Shown here: in pieces, positions 8,517 to 11,729 of the stretch
Position numbering within the stretch: position 1 is the stretch's first letter
Layout: each line of letters begins with the position of its first letter
Source of the DNA: Clostridia bacterium
Lineage (GTDB): Bacteria > Bacillota_A > Clostridia > Oscillospirales > CAG-272
NCBI GenBank assembly: GCA_017467225.1
Contig: JAFTSR010000158.1
Span: forward strand, 1 to 11,729
Direction of reading: 5' to 3'
Length of the DNA stretch: 11,729 nt
The notes under the pieces: generated by a model
Databases searched by the model: none
What the model saw: the letters and a program-made list of their open reading frames with translations, nothing else
What the model was told of the DNA's origin: nothing
Position numbers and translations under genes: made by a program

Positions 8517-8609
8517 ATGAACGGCAATTGTCTGTGCGGCCTGTTTGATAATAACTGGGTCTGGATCATTCTCATCGTTCTGCTGCTCAGCTGCTGCTGC
8601 AACGGCTGA
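8517..8609 (+). CDS. Tiny Cys-rich single-span membrane peptide
   Basis: This 30-residue reading frame starts MNGNCLCGLFDNNWVWIILI and ends in a leucine run followed by SCCCNG. An excellent ribosome binding site, GGAGGG (8504-8509), lies 7 bases upstream, and a strong terminator begins 10 bases after the stop, so it looks like a complete one-gene unit. A hydrophobic stretch (about residues 14-25) could span the membrane, with cysteines on both sides (residues 5 and 7, and 26-28). An ATG five bases earlier is stopped at once by TGA. From memory, similar peptides (Cys/Gly, then DNNW and an Ile/Leu-rich segment) are common in Clostridia without known function. They recall the tiny transmembrane proteins of the YjcZ type linked to sporulation. 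No function is assigned. Confidence 0.65.
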   Translation: MNGNCLCGLFDNNWVWIILIVLLLSCCCNG

Positions 8610-8619
8610 ACTACCATAC

Positions 8620-8645
8620 AAAAAGAGGGCAATCGCCCTCTTTTT
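8620..8645. terminator. Bidirectional intrinsic terminator
   Basis: AAAAAGAGGGC-aatc-GCCCTCTTTTT forms an 11-bp stem with a four-base loop. Read on the plus strand it ends the small membrane peptide transcript with a T run. Read on the minus strand it also ends in a T run, 5 bases after the sensor kinase stop codon, so it serves both convergent units. Confidence 0.9.
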
Positions 8646-8649
8646 GTTG

Positions 8650-10701
8650 TTACGTGGGAAGATCACCCAAAGGCAAAAGCACCGTCGCCTTGAATAAATC
8701 CCCATCAATGTCAAGCTTGAGCTCACCCTGGTGCAGCTCGATCAGACTGTGCGCAATGGAAAGCCCCAAGCCGCTTCCCTCGGTGTGGCGCGACGCGTCT
8801 CCGCGTACAAAACGTTCCATCAGCTCCGAGGGAGAAATGCCCAAGCGCTGCCCGGAAATGTTGCGGAATACCACGCGCAGCTGCGCGTCCGTCTCGCCCT
8901 TGGCGACTACGTCCACGTCAATATACAGCCGCGTACCGCGCAGCGAATATTTTGCCGCATTGGATAAAAGATTGTCAAATACGCGCCAGATCAGCCGCCC
9001 GTCCAGCATGATGGTCGGCTCTGCCTCGGGCAACCGTACCACCACCTCAAGCGCGGCCGCCTCCAGCTTGTCCGCATACTCGGCAAGCGCCTGCGAGAGC
9101 AGCACGCTGACCTGACAGGGCGCTAAATTGACACTCAGCGCACCCGTGCTTGCCTTGGAGGCCTCGGTCAGATCCTCGATCAGCTTTTTGAGCCGCAGCG
9201 ATTGTCGCTCAATGACGTCCAGATATTGCTCCACCGACGCGCTGCGCTCGCTGTGCGAGAGCTCCTTGTCCAAAAGATCAATGTAGTTGATGATTGAGGT
9301 CAAGGGCGTCTTGATGTCGTGCGAAACGTTGGTAATCAGCTCGGTGCGGAAGCGCTCGCTCTGCATCCGCTCCTCAACGGCGTGGTTGATGCCCTGGCGA
9401 ATGCTGTTGAGATCCTCGCCGTGCCGACGGAAGGCACCGATCAGCGCCGTCTCGTCCACGCGGTAGCCCAGATCACCCTGTGCCAAATGCTGCGCACCCT
9501 GCCGCAGCCGGCAAAGTGAGATCAGCCCGTAAAAGCCCAGCGGTACCAGAATGAGATTGGCAATCAGCCAAAGCGCAAACAGATCGTCCGCAAAGATCAG
9601 CGTGATCAGCAGCGAGGAAAGTGAGAGCAGCGCGATCAGCGCCGTTCCTTGCCAGATCAGTGGAATGATGCGCAAAAGATGAGCAAAGCCGCGCACACCG
9701 CCGCAGATGACCACGCGCCAAAACTGACGCAAAAGCCACCAAAGCAGGCGCATAAGCCGCCAGAGCAGCGTGTTTTTGAGAATGGTGCCACACTTGCAGC
9801 GGGTCGCCGTGCTGGTGAACAGCAGCACAAGCAGCGGCATGTCCAATATGGCAAAACCGGCGCACAGCGCAATGATGCCGCCGGCAAAGCCGGAGTAGGA
9901 CAGCTCGGTGATCACCATCCCCTGCGAGGCGCCGAATACGAAGTACAGCGCCAAAAACAGATCGTACGGCAGATGATCGACCGTGTTGCAGCGCACGCTA
10001 CCGTCGAGCTGCTTGCCTGAGATCAGGATCAGGAGCGCAAAAATGCCAATGACCAGCATCACCGCCACCACGGTGACCAAAAGCAGCACCCAGCGCAGCC
10101 GATGCAGCGTCTCGGTCAAGGTGTAGACGGTGGCGTACAGGCTGCCGGCCGTCTTTTTCTCCGGTACGGTCAGCGTCATCTCGTAGGAACGCACGTATTC
10201 CGGCTCGGGTGTCGGCAGGTCGATCATCGAGCCGTAGCCCCAGTCGATCTGCTCACCGTAATAATAGATGCCAAAGGTGCGAGATACCGTCCAGTCGGGC
10301 ACAACGTCCGCCGGCGTGTTGTCGAACAGCAAGAGCTCCTTCTCGTGGGTGAACAGACGCACCTGCAAATACAGATCGGCAGGAGCGTTTGCCTCCATCC
10401 GCTGCGCAAACGCTGCCAAGGATGCGGCATCCAGCGACTCCAGCTCATGCAGCGCACCGTAGCAGCCGTAGGCGGAGTCCGCCTGTCGCCAGGCGATGGT
10501 GTCGTACAGAGAATGGCGAAAGTCGGTGCGGTTCATGGTCAGAAGGCCAAACTCGCTGCCTGCCAGCAGCAGTAAAAGTCCGCAGACCGCGGTTAGTAGC
10601 ATGGCACAGGCCAGCACCACCAGCATGATCTTGATGCTGATGTGATATCCCCAGGTCGGGCGCGCGGCAGACGCGGCGGCGCTTTTGTCGCTTAGGTTCA
10701 T
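8650..10701 (-). CDS. Polytopic sensor histidine kinase
   Basis: This 683-residue kinase would sense an envelope signal and phosphorylate the response regulator encoded just upstream. Predicted spans by hydrophobicity are 21-48, 203-228, 245-265, 272-298, 346-370 and 373-396. Residues 49-202 probably face outside, and a HAMP-like linker follows at 396-445. The phosphoacceptor is H461 in NVSHDIKTPLTS. The N box is NLLSNAAKYS (N581) and the G2 box is EGSGLGLSIA (642-647 and on). The usual G1 motif (DxGxG) is not recognisable. NISGQRLGISPSEL stands there, followed by a normal ERFVRGDASR. From memory this is a recurring feature of one group of clostridial kinases, not necessarily loss of function. 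The start overlaps the regulator stop by ATGA, so translation is coupled. The signal is unknown. Confidence 0.92.
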   Translation of the reverse strand: MNLSDKSAAASAARPTWGYHISIKIMLVVLACAMLLTAVCGLLLLLAGSEFGLLTMNRTDFRHSLYDTIAWRQADSAYGCYGALHELESLDAASLAAFAQRMEANAPADLYLQVRLFTHEKELLLFDNTPADVVPDWTVSRTFGIYYYGEQIDWGYGSMIDLPTPEPEYVRSYEMTLTVPEKKTAGSLYATVYTLTETLHRLRWVLLLVTVVAVMLVIGIFALLILISGKQLDGSVRCNTVDHLPYDLFLALYFVFGASQGMVITELSYSGFAGGIIALCAGFAILDMPLLVLLFTSTATRCKCGTILKNTLLWRLMRLLWWLLRQFWRVVICGGVRGFAHLLRIIPLIWQGTALIALLSLSSLLITLIFADDLFALWLIANLILVPLGFYGLISLCRLRQGAQHLAQGDLGYRVDETALIGAFRRHGEDLNSIRQGINHAVEERMQSERFRTELITNVSHDIKTPLTSIINYIDLLDKELSHSERSASVEQYLDVIERQSLRLKKLIEDLTEASKASTGALSVNLAPCQVSVLLSQALAEYADKLEAAALEVVVRLPEAEPTIMLDGRLIWRVFDNLLSNAAKYSLRGTRLYIDVDVVAKGETDAQLRVVFRNISGQRLGISPSELMERFVRGDASRHTEGSGLGLSIAHSLIELHQGELKLDIDGDLFKATVLLPLGDLPT

Positions 10702-11441
10702 AGCTTATCCTCCTTTGGCTCACTTTCCAACTTGTAGCCCTGTCCCCAGACCACCTTGATCCAGCGAGGGTGCGCAGGGTCGATCTCCAGCTTTTCTCTC
10801 AGATGGCGGATGTGCACGGCGACCGTGCCCTCCGCTCCCAGTGGCATGTCCTGCCAGACGCGCTGATACAGCTCCGACGGCGAGAATACCTCGCCCGGAT
10901 GGCGCATCAGAAAGTAAAGGATGTCGTATTCTCTGGGCGTCAGCGTGATGTCCTCGCCGGCAAGCGTCACGTGACGGGTGCGGTGATCCAGCGAAATGTC
11001 GCCCACCGTGTGCACAAGTGCATCCTTTTGCGACGGCAGAGCACCGCCAAGCGCGGTGTAGCGGCGTAGCAGTGAGTGGATACGCGCCATCAGCTCGGAT
11101 GGACGGAAGGGCTTGGTGACGTAGTCGTCCGCGCCGGCCTCAAGCCCGGTAATAATGTCCTGCTCCTCGGTCTTGGCGGTCAGAAAAATGATCGGAACGT
11201 TGCTGTCCTGCCGGATGTGCTGCAGCGCGGTAATGCCGTCCATGCGCGGCATCATGCAGTCCAACAGAACAAGGTCGACCGCCTCCACCGCCAGGATGTC
11301 CAGCGCCTGTGCACCGTCGTAGGCACACAGCGTGCGGTAGCCCTCGCGCTGCAGATAGATTTCCAGCGCGCTGACGATATCGGGCTCGTCGTCGCAGATC
11401 AGAATGCGGCGCGGCGTATTTTCTTCATAGGATTGATTCAT
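10698..11441 (-). CDS. OmpR/PhoB-family response regulator
   Basis: This 247-residue two-domain regulator has a receiver domain with the acidic pair D17-D18, phosphoacceptor D61 in LVLLDCMMP, switch residue T88 in FLTAK and K110 in YVTKPF. All conserved positions are intact. The C-terminal winged helix (about 145-243) contains LTPREYDILYFLMRHPG and ends in WIKVVWGQGYKLE, typical of DNA-binding OmpR/VanR-like proteins. A good ribosome binding site, AAAGGA, lies on the minus strand at 11457-11452, 10 bases before the start. It is the first gene of a two-gene operon with the kinase. A TATGAT word on the minus strand at 11494-11489 is a possible -10, but no good -35 accompanies it. Autoregulation is common in the family but is not shown here. 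The target genes are unknown. Confidence 0.95.
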   Translation of the reverse strand: MNQSYEENTPRRILICDDEPDIVSALEIYLQREGYRTLCAYDGAQALDILAVEAVDLVLLDCMMPRMDGITALQHIRQDSNVPIIFLTAKTEEQDIITGLEAGADDYVTKPFRPSELMARIHSLLRRYTALGGALPSQKDALVHTVGDISLDHRTRHVTLAGEDITLTPREYDILYFLMRHPGEVFSPSELYQRVWQDMPLGAEGTVAVHIRHLREKLEIDPAHPRWIKVVWGQGYKLESEPKEDKL

Positions 11442-11594
11442 ACGTTGCGTGTCCTTTCTTGGAGCGTCGTTGATTACACCATTAGGATATCATAAAATGC
11501 GAAAAAATGCAAGAGCTGCGAGTTTAAGAATTCCTTAAAACAGCCAACTTTTGTTTGTTTTTGCCCTCGGTGGAATACGGGTAGAGCGCGTCGG

Positions 11595-11664
11595 AAAAAA
11601 TCGAAAAATTTTTTTGAAAAAATTTCAAAAAACGCTTGACAATTCAGAAACACTGTGATATAAT
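11595..11664 (+). promoter_or_regulatory. Strong sigma-A promoter with A-tract UP-like region
   Basis: A perfect -35 TTGACA (11636-11641) and a perfect -10 TATAAT (11659-11664) are separated by exactly 17 bases. A TG at 11656-11657 makes an extended -10. Upstream, A/T tracts begin at 11595, 11604, 11617 and 11627, roughly one per helical turn, as in UP elements of stable RNA promoters. Transcription would start near 11671, about 40 bases before the tRNA. Confidence 0.93.
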
Positions 11665-11711
11665 ATCCGTGTTGTCCAAAAGAATTGGTTTTGGATCGAT
11701 GCCGGAGAGAT

Positions 11712-11729
11712 GGCCTGGTAGTTCAGTTG
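11712..11729 (+). tRNA. tRNA-Asp, 5' end only (truncated by window)
   Basis: GGCCTGGTAGTTCAGTTG fits the acceptor strand, the TA at positions 8-9 region and the start of the D-arm of a tRNA. The pattern GGNCNGGTAGTTCAGTTGG matches bacterial tRNA-Asp (GTC) as I recall it. The anticodon lies outside the window, so the amino acid identity is an inference. The strong promoter at 11636-11664 supports a stable RNA gene or cluster. Confidence 0.75.

Overview
The window reads as a chromosomal replication-origin region of a Gram-positive bacterium of the class Clostridia. The gene order dnaA, dnaN, recF, remB (DUF370), gyrB is the Firmicutes origin order, ribosome binding sites are strong GGAGG-type, and the coding regions are moderately GC-rich. 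The intergenic repeats (CCCCTTGACCCC-type and CTCAGGATGAC-type) resemble, from memory, those of Ruminococcaceae/Oscillospiraceae. That family-level placement is an inference. The S4-domain gene yaaA, which lies between dnaN and recF in Bacillus, is absent, and gyrA does not follow gyrB.

Layout. 1-217 holds a structured repeat (copy A). 218-370 holds the dnaA promoter and leader, and 371-1852 is dnaA. 1861-2411 is a hairpin-rich composite ending in repeat copy B. 2412-2937 is a G-poor, DnaA-box-bearing stretch that is the best oriC candidate. 2938-5476 is the compact run dnaN-recF-remB. 5491-5935 holds an inverted repeat copy (C) facing a half copy (C'). 5993-7957 is gyrB. 7970-8406 is a second composite ending in copy D. 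8517-8609 encodes a 30-residue Cys-rich membrane peptide, followed by a bidirectional terminator. On the minus strand lie a sensor kinase (10701-8650) and its OmpR-type response regulator (11441-10698), overlapping by ATGA. The last bases hold a near-perfect sigma-A promoter with an A-tract upstream region, driving what looks like tRNA-Asp, cut off by the window end.

How the genes work together. DnaA opens the origin. DnaN is the sliding clamp, RecF acts on gapped DNA, and GyrB is the ATPase subunit of gyrase. RemB belongs to a family that in Bacillus regulates biofilm matrix genes. The two-component system is an independent envelope-sensing unit of unknown signal.

The most unusual content is non-coding: a modular repeat of about 240 bp with four ordered hairpins, present four times plus one half copy in 8.4 kb. 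Its stems keep pairing while their sequences change, and its wobble pairs make sense in one RNA orientation only. That pattern suggests selection on an RNA structure, or on a palindrome-rich mobile element, and is the best candidate here for something undescribed.
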